From Rhodopirellula baltica (GTDB lineage Bacteria; Planctomycetota; Planctomycetia; Pirellulales; Pirellulaceae), in the NCBI GenBank assembly GCA_002901265.1, contig PPHI01000024.1, forward strand, positions 62,001 to 126,000: DNA of 64,000 nt, written 5' to 3'. The translations under genes and the position numbers were made by a program. The number at the start of each line of letters is the position of its first letter. Within the stretch, counting starts at the first letter, position 1. This document shows positions 9,516-18,019 of the stretch, in pieces. The notes under the pieces are model-generated. The model saw only the letters and a list, made by a program, of their open reading frames with translations, had not been told where the DNA came from and ran no database searches.

Positions 9516-9983
9516 ATGAATCTAGAAACTCAAACAGATCTCGATAAGACGACGCTAGAAGCGGCAAAGAATCTGGTGCAGGCCTGCATTGATTCGGCCA
9601 ATGGCTTCCAGGAAATCGCCAAAGACGTGAACGACCAACAGCTCGCGGAGTTGTTCCAAAGCATGGGAGAAACGCGTCGAAAGTTGGTGGAAGAGCTCCA
9701 GGAGCATGTCGTCATCTCTGGCGACCAGCCGCCGACCGAAGGCACTTGGCTGGCTGCACTTCACCGCTCGTGGATCGATCTTCGCGCATCGATCTCTGGC
9801 GGAGATCCCAAGGTGATTTTGGTCGAAGCCGAGCGCGGCGAGGACTACATCAAACAGGCCTATGAAGACGTGATCAAGCGGACCGCTGGTAGCGCACTGA
9901 ACAGCGTTTTATTGCAGCAGTACCAGACCGTCAAAAAAGGACACGCATCCGTTCGGGCACTTCGTGAAGCAATGGTGGAGTAA
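9516..9983 (+). CDS. Four-helix-bundle protein, PA2169/DUF2383-like
   Basis: Predicted 155-residue soluble, strongly helical, acidic protein. The pattern of an N-terminal helix pair (LVQACIDSANGFQEIAKDV), a GTW.AALHR.W.DLR segment in the middle, then ERGEDYIKQAYEDVI and a terminal helix matches the PA2169 family of ferritin-like four-helix-bundle proteins (DUF2383), usually linked to stress. No function is established for the family. ATG 9516 was chosen because the first helix begins just after it and AAAGG lies upstream; an in-frame start at 9489 is less likely. The phosphodiesterase gene starts three bases after its stop, so the two are probably one transcript. Confidence 0.7.
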   Translation: MNLETQTDLDKTTLEAAKNLVQACIDSANGFQEIAKDVNDQQLAELFQSMGETRRKLVEELQEHVVISGDQPPTEGTWLAALHRSWIDLRASISGGDPKVILVEAERGEDYIKQAYEDVIKRTAGSALNSVLLQQYQTVKKGHASVRALREAMVE

Positions 9984-9986
9984 GCG

Positions 9987-11591
9987 GTGAGTAAGCGAAG
10001 CATTCTATTTGTAATTGACGCGATGGCGTTCGATGTAGTCCGGGATTGGCTTGCCAACGATCGACTGCCAAACATCGCACGCGTGATCGCCGACGGGGGA
10101 TCATTGCATCCCTGTATTTCGATTTTCCCTTCGATCACACCAGCGGCGACATGCTCGATCGCGACCGGATGCTACCCCAAAGACCATGGGATCGAGGGCG
10201 CGTGTTGGTACGATGCAGAGTCGAAGGACACCGCGTACTTCGGTGACGACCTGCGGTTGGTCGTTCAAGAAGGCATGCGTGATTACCTGCTCGACTTTGG
10301 CGACCGCTTAAATTTTGAGCGTCTGAGGGTTCCGCTGATCTATGAGCAGCTTCATGCGCAAGGAATCGATTCGGCAAGTTTGAATTTCATGTGGTTTCGT
10401 GGCCCACACGTTCACGAGCGAACAACGCCGCTGGGAATCCGACTCGCCGCTGGACGCTTGGAGAGTGAAGTTTCCGGTCCAAAGTATCTCAAGCTCGGTG
10501 ACTTCGTGCATGACCTTCCAGAGGGCGTTGGCGAGGTCGAGGGCATGGAGACCGGGATGTTCGGCAAGTTCGGTTTTCATGACGACACGACCGCAGCTTG
10601 CATGAAAGCGATGGCCGCAGCGGACAAGCTTCCGCCGGTAACCGTCGCGTACTTTCCGCTGAATGACAGCGACGCGCACGAAGAAGGGCTGACGGTTGCC
10701 GCATCGCGACGACTGACCAAGTTTGACGAGTTTCTTGGCGAGTTTGTCGAGCTGATCGGCGGTTGGGAACGCGTTGGGGAAGATTACACCTTCATCATGG
10801 TCGGGGATCATTCGCAATCGGAGCCCCACGGCGATGAGATGAAGTTGATCAAGTTAGACGAGTACCTGACGGACTACCGGCGAGCCGACTTCGCCAAGGG
10901 AATCACAGAGGGTGCCCAGTTGATGGTCTGTCCCAACATGCGGGCCGCAGCGATTTATTTCGCCGACGACTGTTTAGATGTTCGCCGTGAGGTCGTTTAT
11001 CACGTGCTGAAGGATCCCAATGTTGACCAAGTGATCATGGAAAACCTTGAGTTCCACGGCGCACGGAAGTTCGTTGTCGCGACATCCGATCGTGGCCGTT
11101 TGGAGTTTTGGCGTGCTGACCAGGAAAATCCAGCGACGCCTTGTGATTTAGATGGCTACAACGAGGTTCATGAAGCGACCGATCGCTTTGGAAATCGCTG
11201 GGCGTTCTGTGGCGAGCTCGATGTGCTGGATTGTCGAATTGACGAAGCGGGCAAGCTGATCGAAGGCCTTTACCCCAACGCGTGCGAACGGATCGAAGGT
11301 GCGTTCACTGCAGGCGCTTCGCCGGTGTGGGTGACGGCTGTACCGGGTGCCGAATTTTCGGTCCCCGAGACTTCTCAGCACCCCGGTGGCAGCCATGGTT
11401 CGCTGCACAAGGAGGATTCCGTTTCGGGGTTGATCGTCAGCTCGGATCTTAGCCCCGAGCTGAAGCGATCGGGGCGTCCGCCATCCCGAATCATTGATGT
11501 GATGGAGTATTGCTTGAACAGTATCGGTGCGAAGCGACTTGAGAAAGACGAAGTCGATGTGCCGAGCTATTCCGTTGCTGCGGATCGTTGA
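9987..11591 (+). CDS. Alkaline-phosphatase-superfamily phosphodiesterase / nucleotide pyrophosphatase-like
   Basis: Predicted 534-residue cytosolic metalloenzyme of the type I phosphodiesterase/nucleotide pyrophosphatase group (PF01663-like). The N-terminus reads FVIDAMAFD with the metal ligand Asp11, followed by PSITPAATCSIATG, where Thr51 is the probable nucleophile. Further metal-ligand segments are NDSDAHEEG, MVGDHSQSE and a C-terminal GGSHGS. These cover both zinc sites of the superfamily. The start is GTG 9987, three bases after the preceding stop. No signal peptide is present, unlike many exported members. The substrate is unknown; phosphodiesters, phosphonates or nucleotide sugars are all possible for this superfamily. 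The following MscS gene begins close after or slightly inside its 3' end. Confidence 0.75.
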   Translation: MSKRSILFVIDAMAFDVVRDWLANDRLPNIARVIADGGSLHPCISIFPSITPAATCSIATGCYPKDHGIEGACWYDAESKDTAYFGDDLRLVVQEGMRDYLLDFGDRLNFERLRVPLIYEQLHAQGIDSASLNFMWFRGPHVHERTTPLGIRLAAGRLESEVSGPKYLKLGDFVHDLPEGVGEVEGMETGMFGKFGFHDDTTAACMKAMAAADKLPPVTVAYFPLNDSDAHEEGLTVAASRRLTKFDEFLGEFVELIGGWERVGEDYTFIMVGDHSQSEPHGDEMKLIKLDEYLTDYRRADFAKGITEGAQLMVCPNMRAAAIYFADDCLDVRREVVYHVLKDPNVDQVIMENLEFHGARKFVVATSDRGRLEFWRADQENPATPCDLDGYNEVHEATDRFGNRWAFCGELDVLDCRIDEAGKLIEGLYPNACERIEGAFTAGASPVWVTAVPGAEFSVPETSQHPGGSHGSLHKEDSVSGLIVSSDLSPELKRSGRPPSRIIDVMEYCLNSIGAKRLEKDEVDVPSYSVAADR

Positions 11592-11649
11592 TCGGCAACT
11601 CCCTTTCCACGTTTTTCCATCTCTTTTCGTTTTGTCCAAAGGCTCTAAG

Positions 11650-12948
11650 TTGTTTCGTTTGCTGATCGTCCTGTTTTTGCTGCAGCCAATGATTGCGGTT
11701 TCGGCAGCAGATCCGTTGTCAGGATCGGGATCAGCGGATGACGCATCGGCCGATGTCGACGCCGATCAATCAGAACCGACTACTCCAGTATTGGTGGATT
11801 CGGTTGTGAGTGATCGTGCCATCGAAGACCGTCTGCAATCGATCTTTCAAGCTCGCGAAGACTTTGAAGATGTCAGCGTTTCGGTCGAAAGCGGTGTTGT
11901 CGCACTCGGTGGCCACTTCACGTCGCAAGAGGATGCGGATTGGGGGATTCGGCTCGCCGAACGCACGGAAGGTGTGGTGGTGGTTGATGAAGAATATGAA
12001 ATCGAAAACGAGATCGACTTCGCCGAAAACTGGCACGTGATCTCACGCAGCCTCGGCGGATTGTGGACCGATTTTTTACGGCGAACACCGCTGTTGATTG
12101 CCGGAGTTTTCACGATCTTTCTGACCGCCCTGATGTCAAAGGTCGTCGCTTGGGGGTTAACCAAGCTGTTCGAGAAGCAGTCGCGTATTCGCACCAGTCT
12201 ACGTGACTTGATTTTCCAATTGGTCACGATTGCTGTTTGGATTGCCGGCTTGCTCGTCACTGCCGTCGTTGTGTTTCCCGGCATGACGCCCACAAGAGCG
12301 TTAACGTTGCTTGGTGTCGGGTCAGTGGCGATCGGTTTCGCATTCAAAGACATCTTCGAAAACTTCTTTGCAGGAATCTTGATCTTGTGGCGTTACCCGT
12401 TCGACATGGGAGATTTCATCTCGAGTGATGACCTTGTCGGTCAGGTCGAAGAAATCACGATCCGCAACACCATGATTCGACGTCTCGATGGAGAACTGTC
12501 GGTGGTGCCCAATGCAACGTTGTTTAAGAACACGGTCGACGTGTTGACGGATAAACATCATCGCCGCGTTCGCCTGATCTGTGGGGTAGCTTATGGCGAG
12601 GACGTTGATCGGTCGCGGGACGTCATCGCCGAGGCAGTTCGCCACTGTTTGACCGTCGACGGTGATCGCTTGGTTGAGGTCTTCGCGAAGGAATTTGCGG
12701 ATTCCAGTATCAATTTTGAAGTCGCTTGGTGGACAGGGTCGACACCCGGCGAGGTAAGGCGGAGTCGTGACGAGGTCGTTTCGGCCATCAAGTCGGCACT
12801 TGACCGTGAAGGTATCGAAATTCCGTTCCCGTATCGCACCCTGACCTTCGCGGACTCCGTTCCGCTAGCGATTCAGGGGGGAAATAACCCCGAAAACGCC
12901 GTCCCCGTCGACGTAGCGACATCCAATCATCACAATGGACCGAGTTAA
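11650..12948 (+). CDS. MscS-family mechanosensitive channel with N-terminal BON-like domain
   Basis: Predicted inner-membrane channel, about 432 residues from the chosen start. A signal-like segment (LIVLFLLQPMIAVSAAD) is followed by an acidic linker, a BON-like domain (VSVESGVVALGGHF...EYEIENEI), then three membrane helices. The pore-lining helix and beta-domain entry read LTLLGVGSVAIGFAFKDIFENFFAGILIL, as in MscS. A C-terminal alpha/beta domain ends near FPYRTLTF. Start choice: the frame is open back to 11527 inside the upstream gene, but TTG 11650 has AAAGG seven bases upstream and places the signal sequence at the N-terminus. Family role is release of solutes under hypo-osmotic shock; the BON domain may contact the membrane. 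Co-transcription with the two genes upstream is likely. Confidence 0.85.
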   Translation: MFRLLIVLFLLQPMIAVSAADPLSGSGSADDASADVDADQSEPTTPVLVDSVVSDRAIEDRLQSIFQAREDFEDVSVSVESGVVALGGHFTSQEDADWGIRLAERTEGVVVVDEEYEIENEIDFAENWHVISRSLGGLWTDFLRRTPLLIAGVFTIFLTALMSKVVAWGLTKLFEKQSRIRTSLRDLIFQLVTIAVWIAGLLVTAVVVFPGMTPTRALTLLGVGSVAIGFAFKDIFENFFAGILILWRYPFDMGDFISSDDLVGQVEEITIRNTMIRRLDGELSVVPNATLFKNTVDVLTDKHHRRVRLICGVAYGEDVDRSRDVIAEAVRHCLTVDGDRLVEVFAKEFADSSINFEVAWWTGSTPGEVRRSRDEVVSAIKSALDREGIEIPFPYRTLTFADSVPLAIQGGNNPENAVPVDVATSNHHNGPS

Positions 12949-13049
12949 AAGCAGATGAAGAATTGATCGCTACAGGAATGCCTGTTTTAGTAAGCAAAAA
13001 ACCAGGGTTTGATCGGCAACGACGCTCCCCATACCAATGATAGACACGA

Positions 13050-14672
13050 ATGCCCACCGTACTTGTAATTGACGATGACCCGTCAGTTTTTCTGTTGACC
13101 AGAAAAGCGCTCGACGGGATCGCTGATATCGTCACCGCCGAGACCGCTGATGAAGGTCTCGATCTTATCAATCGACAGAAGTTTGACGCTGTCTTGTTGG
13201 ACATCATGCTGCCGGATCGCAACGGACTGGCTCTGTACTGTGAAATCCGCGAGAAAGATCGCCGGTTGCCCGTCATTTTCATGACCGTTGAAGCCGCCAG
13301 TGGAACCGCAATTGAGGCGATGCAGCTCGGTGCGTTCGACTATGTCGCCAAGCCATTGTCGGTGTCTGCACTGCGGAGTCTGATTTCTCGTGCGATCGAG
13401 CAGCGCGAATTGGCATCCGTTCCAGTCGCGATCGTTGCCGACGAGGAGCTTGCCAAGGAATCCGGCGAGCTGTTTATTGGCCGCAGCAGCCCGATGCTGG
13501 AAGTCTTTAAAGCGATCGGCCGTGTCAGTAAACAAAACGTTCCTGTCCTCGTCCGTGGCGAAAGCGGTACAGGTAAGGAATTGGTCGCTCGCGCATTGTT
13601 CCAGTACAGCCATCGCGCCGACGGACCATTCTTGGCCGTCAACTGTGCGGCCTTGCCCGATACGCTGCTCGAAAGCGAGCTGTTCGGCTATGAAAAAGGC
13701 GCGTTCACTGGCGCCGATTCGCGTCGGATCGGTAAGTTCGAACAGTGCAACAAAGGCACCTTGTTTCTTGACGAAATCGGCGACATGGCGTCGATCGTTC
13801 AGGCCAAGGTGTTGCGAGTTTTGCAGGACCAACGGTTTGAACGCATCGGTGGCAATAACGAACTGAAGACGGACGTGCGGATTGTTGCCGCGACCAACCG
13901 ACCATTGGAAGAGATGGTGGCGGAGTCGACGTTCCGCGAAGACTTGCTGTATCGATTGAACGCAGTGACGATTTACCTGCCGCCGCTTCGGGAACGCCCC
14001 AGCGACATTCCGATGCTGATTCAGCACTTCCTGAGCCAAGCGAAAGTCGAATTCAACAAACCTGACTTGGAAGGCGCGTCACCGGAAACGGTCGAGATGC
14101 TGAAGGGCTATTCCTGGCCTGGGAACGTCCGCCAGTTGCGAGCCGTGGTCCGTCGCTGTGTACTCGATTCGGCCCTCCCCGTTTTGGTGCCTGAGGTTCT
14201 TCCGAAGGTCATCAAAGAAGAATTGGCGAGTAAGAATGGGCAGTCACACGCGGCAGGAACTGCTGGCGAACCAATGCTTGAGTCTGGTGGTTCGACGGCC
14301 CTTGCGGCAAACACACTCGATTCCGATTCCGCAGCGAGCGTGATGCCAGCCGTTGGGGGTGGCGGAACATCGGGGATTCATGCACAAAATCCCGAATTGG
14401 TGCCTTTCGCACCGGACGATTCGGACGCGGATGAACCCAATGGACTGGGCTTGCCCGCCCTGGTCGACAATCTGTTCGAAGAGAAGTCAACGGACATGTA
14501 TTCGGAGGTAATCGCATATGCGGAACGCTATTTGCTACTGCGAGTCCTCCGCGAAACTGAAGGCAACCAAAGTAAGGCGGCGGCTATTCTCGGAATCACT
14601 CGCGGGAAGCTTCGTGACCGTATCGCCAGTTACGATATCCGACTCGAGAGTGGAGTAAGAATCGGTGAATGA
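13050..14672 (+). CDS. NtrC-family sigma-54-dependent response regulator
   Basis: Predicted 540-residue transcription activator. Residues 1-120 are a receiver domain (acidic cluster Asp8-Asp10, phospho-acceptor Asp51, Thr79, Lys101). Residues about 140-380 are a sigma-54-interacting AAA+ domain with Walker A GESGTGKE (170-177), an intact GAFTGA loop (217-222) and Walker B FLDE (Asp241-Glu242). After an unusually long, low-complexity linker (about 390-490, rich in Ala, Gly and Ser) comes a Fis-type helix-turn-helix (NQSKAAAILGITRGKLRDRI). All residues needed for phosphorylation and sigma-54 activation are present. It overlaps the Hpt gene by eight bases. No histidine kinase is adjacent, so the phosphate probably arrives from a hybrid kinase elsewhere. 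Confidence 0.92.
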   Translation: MPTVLVIDDDPSVFLLTRKALDGIADIVTAETADEGLDLINRQKFDAVLLDIMLPDRNGLALYCEIREKDRRLPVIFMTVEAASGTAIEAMQLGAFDYVAKPLSVSALRSLISRAIEQRELASVPVAIVADEELAKESGELFIGRSSPMLEVFKAIGRVSKQNVPVLVRGESGTGKELVARALFQYSHRADGPFLAVNCAALPDTLLESELFGYEKGAFTGADSRRIGKFEQCNKGTLFLDEIGDMASIVQAKVLRVLQDQRFERIGGNNELKTDVRIVAATNRPLEEMVAESTFREDLLYRLNAVTIYLPPLRERPSDIPMLIQHFLSQAKVEFNKPDLEGASPETVEMLKGYSWPGNVRQLRAVVRRCVLDSALPVLVPEVLPKVIKEELASKNGQSHAAGTAGEPMLESGGSTALAANTLDSDSAASVMPAVGGGGTSGIHAQNPELVPFAPDDSDADEPNGLGLPALVDNLFEEKSTDMYSEVIAYAERYLLLRVLRETEGNQSKAAAILGITRGKLRDRIASYDIRLESGVRIGE

Positions 14673-15033
14673 ACATCTTGCAGTAAAGGAGCGCTTCGCA
14701 GGCGCACTCAAACGTCTCGACGGAGATTTTGAACTGTTGTGTGAAATGGCGGCGGTCACTCTACCGGACTGTCCCGATGTGATCGCACGCATTCAGAATG
14801 AGCTTGAAGAAGGCGACTGTGCGAAAGCATCGTCGTCGTTACACAAGCTCAAAGGCATGCTTAGCACGTATGAAACAGAAGGCGTGGTGATCGAGATCCA
14901 AGAGATGCTCGCCATGTCGCGCCGCGGCAATTTGGACGAGTGCAAAGCGATGTTCGATAAGGAACTGCCTCGTATCAACAATCTGATCGAAGAGATCCAG
15001 GTGTTGTGCGATCAAGCCGATTCGAATGCCTAG
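14665..15033 (+). CDS. Histidine phosphotransfer (Hpt) domain protein
   Basis: Predicted 122-residue, all-helical Hpt protein. The phospho-accepting histidine is in SSSLHKLKGML, matching the HxLKG signature of Hpt domains, within a four-helix bundle. The start is GTG 14665, which overlaps the last eight bases of the NtrC-type regulator gene in another frame; this suggests translational coupling and equal production of the two. In multistep phosphorelays such proteins carry phosphate from a hybrid kinase receiver to a response regulator; here the obvious partner is the upstream-encoded regulator. No kinase gene is present within several kilobases on either side. Confidence 0.85.
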   Translation: MNEHLAVKERFAGALKRLDGDFELLCEMAAVTLPDCPDVIARIQNELEEGDCAKASSSLHKLKGMLSTYETEGVVIEIQEMLAMSRRGNLDECKAMFDKELPRINNLIEEIQVLCDQADSNA

Positions 15034-15131
15034 CGCATCGGTTTTGTGAACCGTCGCTGGTGATGCGGCCAAAGCGACGTTGCACGAACCGTTTAAAGCG
15101 AACGCAGAATTGCGGTTCTAAGTGTCTTATC

Positions 15132-15229
15132 AGCCGAATGGCGCTAGCCACGGTTCCCGACGGGCATTGAATTCTTCGGCGTCAACTTATCCCCGACCGC
15201 AACGGAACCGTCACTAGCGCGATGCGGCT
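15132..15229. repeat. Large imperfect inverted repeat (26-base arms)
   Basis: The arms 15132-15157 and 15204-15229 are inverted copies of each other with only a few mismatches (shared blocks AGCCG, GCGCTA and ACGGTTCC), separated by 46 bases. It sits between the convergent Hpt and SHD1 genes. It could form a long RNA hairpin or cruciform. There is no transposase, so it resembles the MITE-like palindromic repeats seen between planctomycete genes; a role as a bidirectional terminator is possible. Confidence 0.6.
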
Positions 15230-15292
15230 AATGTGATGTCGCATGGACCGATTGCGGCGGCGTGGTTGCCGCCTCTGCGACTTGCGATTGCC

Positions 15293-16309
15293 TTAATAAC
15301 TCAGCTTTCGAATCGGGCCGACTTGCCAACCTGGATATTTCGCTGCGGCGGCGATTCTCGCTGCTTGGCTGTTCTGCCCGTAAACGACGACAGTCGTCGG
15401 GTACCGATACGCGACACGCGGAATGAGTCCGACTTGCCAAATGTCGGTGACGCCTGCGGTCGCTGCTTGCAACTGTAGATCCATCAAACGTGCTTTGTTT
15501 AACACGACGTTGGATTGCGTCGCATTCGATGCCATTCGGCCATAGCTATCCAGCATCAAACGTTCGAACTGCCCAGTGCTGTCACGCGAACTTTCATCGA
15601 CTGTATCGGCTTGGGCTGCAACCCAGCGATCGTAACCCGGGCGAATTGCCGCGGCGTCCTCGCTAACGAGTATCTCTGGCGGGATCGTGATCTTCCCACC
15701 GTCTGGTAGCGCTAGTTGGATACCTCGAACGTCATATTCGAGTGGGCCGGTCCCAAGATCGATTAAATGATCTTCCAGGTCGGCCGGCGTTTTGATTTTC
15801 ACGTTGTCGATCTGCTGAATCACCGTTGGCAAGATCACCGCATAGGCACGCGGCAGTTCTTTCAGCGGAATATTGTTGACCATGACCTCAGCATCACGCC
15901 GTTTCAGTATCAACGTCTGCGTTCCAAAGCCCAGTAAGCGACCGTTAATCGCGTGTCCGTCAATCAATCGCCAACTCGAATCGGTCGAGGGGAGCGGGAT
16001 TTTTTCATTCGATGGTTCCGTTGAGGTTTCTGTATCAACCGCTTTAGAAGCAGCCATGTTGGCCTTCGCTTGCGAGTCGGCCAAGAACGCTTGGTCTTGT
16101 TTGGAAAGCTGGTCGATCTGAAAAACCAGCAATCCGTCTTCGGCGGTTCGCAACACGACTTGCTTTGCGTCGGAGGCGACGAGGTCTGCATCAACTTTGT
16201 ACTCGCCGGATTGGTCGCTCCACTGTCTCGCTTGGAGCAACGCGGGTGAAAAGACTGAGGGTAAGGCAAACGCAGCGATCGCTAAAGATCGTTTGTAAGG
16301 GTTCATCAT
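15293..16309 (-). CDS. Exported SHD1-domain protein
   Basis: Predicted 338-residue exported protein. A signal peptide covers residues 1-27 (cleavage near LLQARQ). Residues about 28-75 are an SHD1 (Sla1 homology domain 1) module: RQWSDQSGEYKVDADLV, a V-x-L turn, and IDQLSKQDQAFL. SHD1 domains are greatly expanded in planctomycetes and are thought to bind peptides or act as adaptors outside the cytoplasm. A second SHD1-like strand pattern starts near SWRLIDGHAINGRLLGFG (about residue 111). The C-terminal third contains an alpha-helical region and the segment VGLIPRVAYRYPTTVVVYG, for which I see no family. ATG 16309 or the next codon, also ATG, can start it. It is convergent with the Hpt gene. 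Confidence 0.75.
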   Translation of the reverse strand: MMNPYKRSLAIAAFALPSVFSPALLQARQWSDQSGEYKVDADLVASDAKQVVLRTAEDGLLVFQIDQLSKQDQAFLADSQAKANMAASKAVDTETSTEPSNEKIPLPSTDSSWRLIDGHAINGRLLGFGTQTLILKRRDAEVMVNNIPLKELPRAYAVILPTVIQQIDNVKIKTPADLEDHLIDLGTGPLEYDVRGIQLALPDGGKITIPPEILVSEDAAAIRPGYDRWVAAQADTVDESSRDSTGQFERLMLDSYGRMASNATQSNVVLNKARLMDLQLQAATAGVTDIWQVGLIPRVAYRYPTTVVVYGQNSQAARIAAAAKYPGWQVGPIRKLSY

Positions 16310-16622
16310 GGGATCATTTTTGTGTGAAAGGGTGAACTTGGCTTTGGGGCTCCAATGTCGTTTCTTTCCAATCGCAAAACGGGTGCCAATTGCCAGTAAA
16401 ACGTTCTTTCGATGGCGTCTTTAGACGAGCGTCAAGTGGTGTCGTTTCGGTCAGGCTGGTTGCCTTTCGATCGCCAATTCTGCTCTTGAATGGTGACACT
16501 TTCACAATGGCATAGCGGATGCACTGTGGAGAGTTCAGGCCTTGGGGGATAACGCAGCGTGTTGCTAAACCCCCTTTGGGCTGCGAAGGACAAACGACAT
16601 CACCTCAGCTTGAATCCCATCA
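16310..16622. other. Divergent intergenic region, no gene recognised
   Basis: A 313-base gap between the divergent SHD1-protein and AI-2E-permease genes. It contains a possible hairpin near 16545-16575 (a GGGGG block pairing with CCCCC) but no recognisable gene or riboswitch. Promoters for both neighbours are expected here. Confidence 0.4.
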
Positions 16623-17837
16623 ATGAACGAAAAAGTCGCACCGACACTCAGTTTTTACATCGTGATCTTAGTGGTCGCCGCAATCGCGGTTTCATTGGTG
16701 CTTGCCTACGACGTTTTGATGATTCTGTTCCTAGGGTTGATCTTTGGGATCTTTTTAAAGTTCAGCCGCGATGCGGTGTCGAGAACATTGCGTCTTCCCG
16801 AAGGTTGGTCACTAGCGATCGTGGTAACGTCGCTATTGGTGCTGCTGACAATCGGCGGGGCCATCTTTTTTGTCCAAGCGCAAAGCCAAGTCGACCGGAT
16901 GGCCAAAACGCTTGATCAGGGCGTTGATCGATTGCTGGACACAGTGCATGGCTATCCGACCGTTCAATCGATGTTGGTCTCCACGCCGGTACTGAGCGAG
17001 TTCATCAAAGGGAAAGAGTCGGAGTCAAACGACACGGGGACAGACTCGTCGACTCAAACGGAAGGCGGTAAGAACCGCAGTGACCAAGCGAAGAACGAGA
17101 GCGATCAAGCGTCCGAGCCAACCGGTAAAAGTGGGCAAGATGATCGATCGTCCGATTCGAATTCCGATTCAGGCAAGCTGTCGAACGGTTGGCAGTCCCC
17201 GGTCCAAAACGCGGCAAAAGCTGTTGGCCGACTCTTTCAAACTACGCTCGGTTTCTTCGTCAATAGTTTGCTGATCTTCTTTGTGGGGGTGTTCTTGGCC
17301 AGTTCGCCGTCGACGTATCGTGAAGGGTTTATTCGGCTGTTCCCAATCCGTCATCGCCAGCGAGTGTCCGAAGTCACATCGGAAACGGTGCATACGCTGT
17401 GGCGATGGGTGCTGGGGCGCCTCGCAACGATGGCGATCACTGGATTTGGCGCGTTCTTGCTGCTGACCGTGTTAGGGATCCCAATGGCAACCACGATTGG
17501 AATCTTGACGGCGTTATTAACCTTCGTTCCCAATATTGGTGCTGCCGTCGCGTTCGGCTTGTCGCTGTTGATGGCCTTGCCGGAAGGCACCACGCCCGCA
17601 ATCTTGGTTTCGGTCGGCTACGTCGGGTTGCAGCTCTTGGAAAGCTATGTGATCACGCCGTTGATTCAGCAGAAGCAAGTCGCGATGCCACCGGCGCTAC
17701 TGATTGCGTTCCAAGCATTTTTGGCCGTCGCCCTGGGGTTCTTGGGTGCCGTGATCGCGTCGCCTGTCTTGGCTGCCGGGTCGACGATCATCAAGATGGC
17801 GTACATCGAAGATGTGTTAGGAGACAGGAACGGCTAG
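16623..17837 (+). CDS. AI-2E/PerM-family permease with hydrophilic insert
   Basis: Predicted 404-residue polytopic inner-membrane protein of the AI-2 exporter (PerM/YdiK/TqsA) family, PF01594-like. Two or three N-terminal helices (LVVAAIAVSLVLAYDVLMILFLGLIFGIF) are followed by a periplasmic-type domain, then C-terminal helices with family features GFGAFLLLTVLGIPMA, LTFVPNIGAAVAF and ESYVITPLIQQK. Between residues about 120 and 185 lies a Ser/Asp/Lys-rich, disordered insert that is not typical of the family. Members export autoinducer-2 or other small solutes, or act as Na+/H+ antiporters, so the substrate is not predictable. No partner gene is adjacent. Confidence 0.82.
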   Translation: MNEKVAPTLSFYIVILVVAAIAVSLVLAYDVLMILFLGLIFGIFLKFSRDAVSRTLRLPEGWSLAIVVTSLLVLLTIGGAIFFVQAQSQVDRMAKTLDQGVDRLLDTVHGYPTVQSMLVSTPVLSEFIKGKESESNDTGTDSSTQTEGGKNRSDQAKNESDQASEPTGKSGQDDRSSDSNSDSGKLSNGWQSPVQNAAKAVGRLFQTTLGFFVNSLLIFFVGVFLASSPSTYREGFIRLFPIRHRQRVSEVTSETVHTLWRWVLGRLATMAITGFGAFLLLTVLGIPMATTIGILTALLTFVPNIGAAVAFGLSLLMALPEGTTPAILVSVGYVGLQLLESYVITPLIQQKQVAMPPALLIAFQAFLAVALGFLGAVIASPVLAAGSTIIKMAYIEDVLGDRNG

Positions 17838-18019
17838 TCGTTGATCGGCAGACATTCCGCCAGACCGACACGATACCTCACAGTGGCGAGAAAATGCCGG
17901 TGAACTGTTTTGATAAACTACAACGGAATCGCATCGCCGATGGACTCCTGTGATGCTTATCATAGTGCGTTGGTGATTGTCTTAGCTGTCTCCCCTGCTC
18001 CGCATCGGATTTGCCCCAC

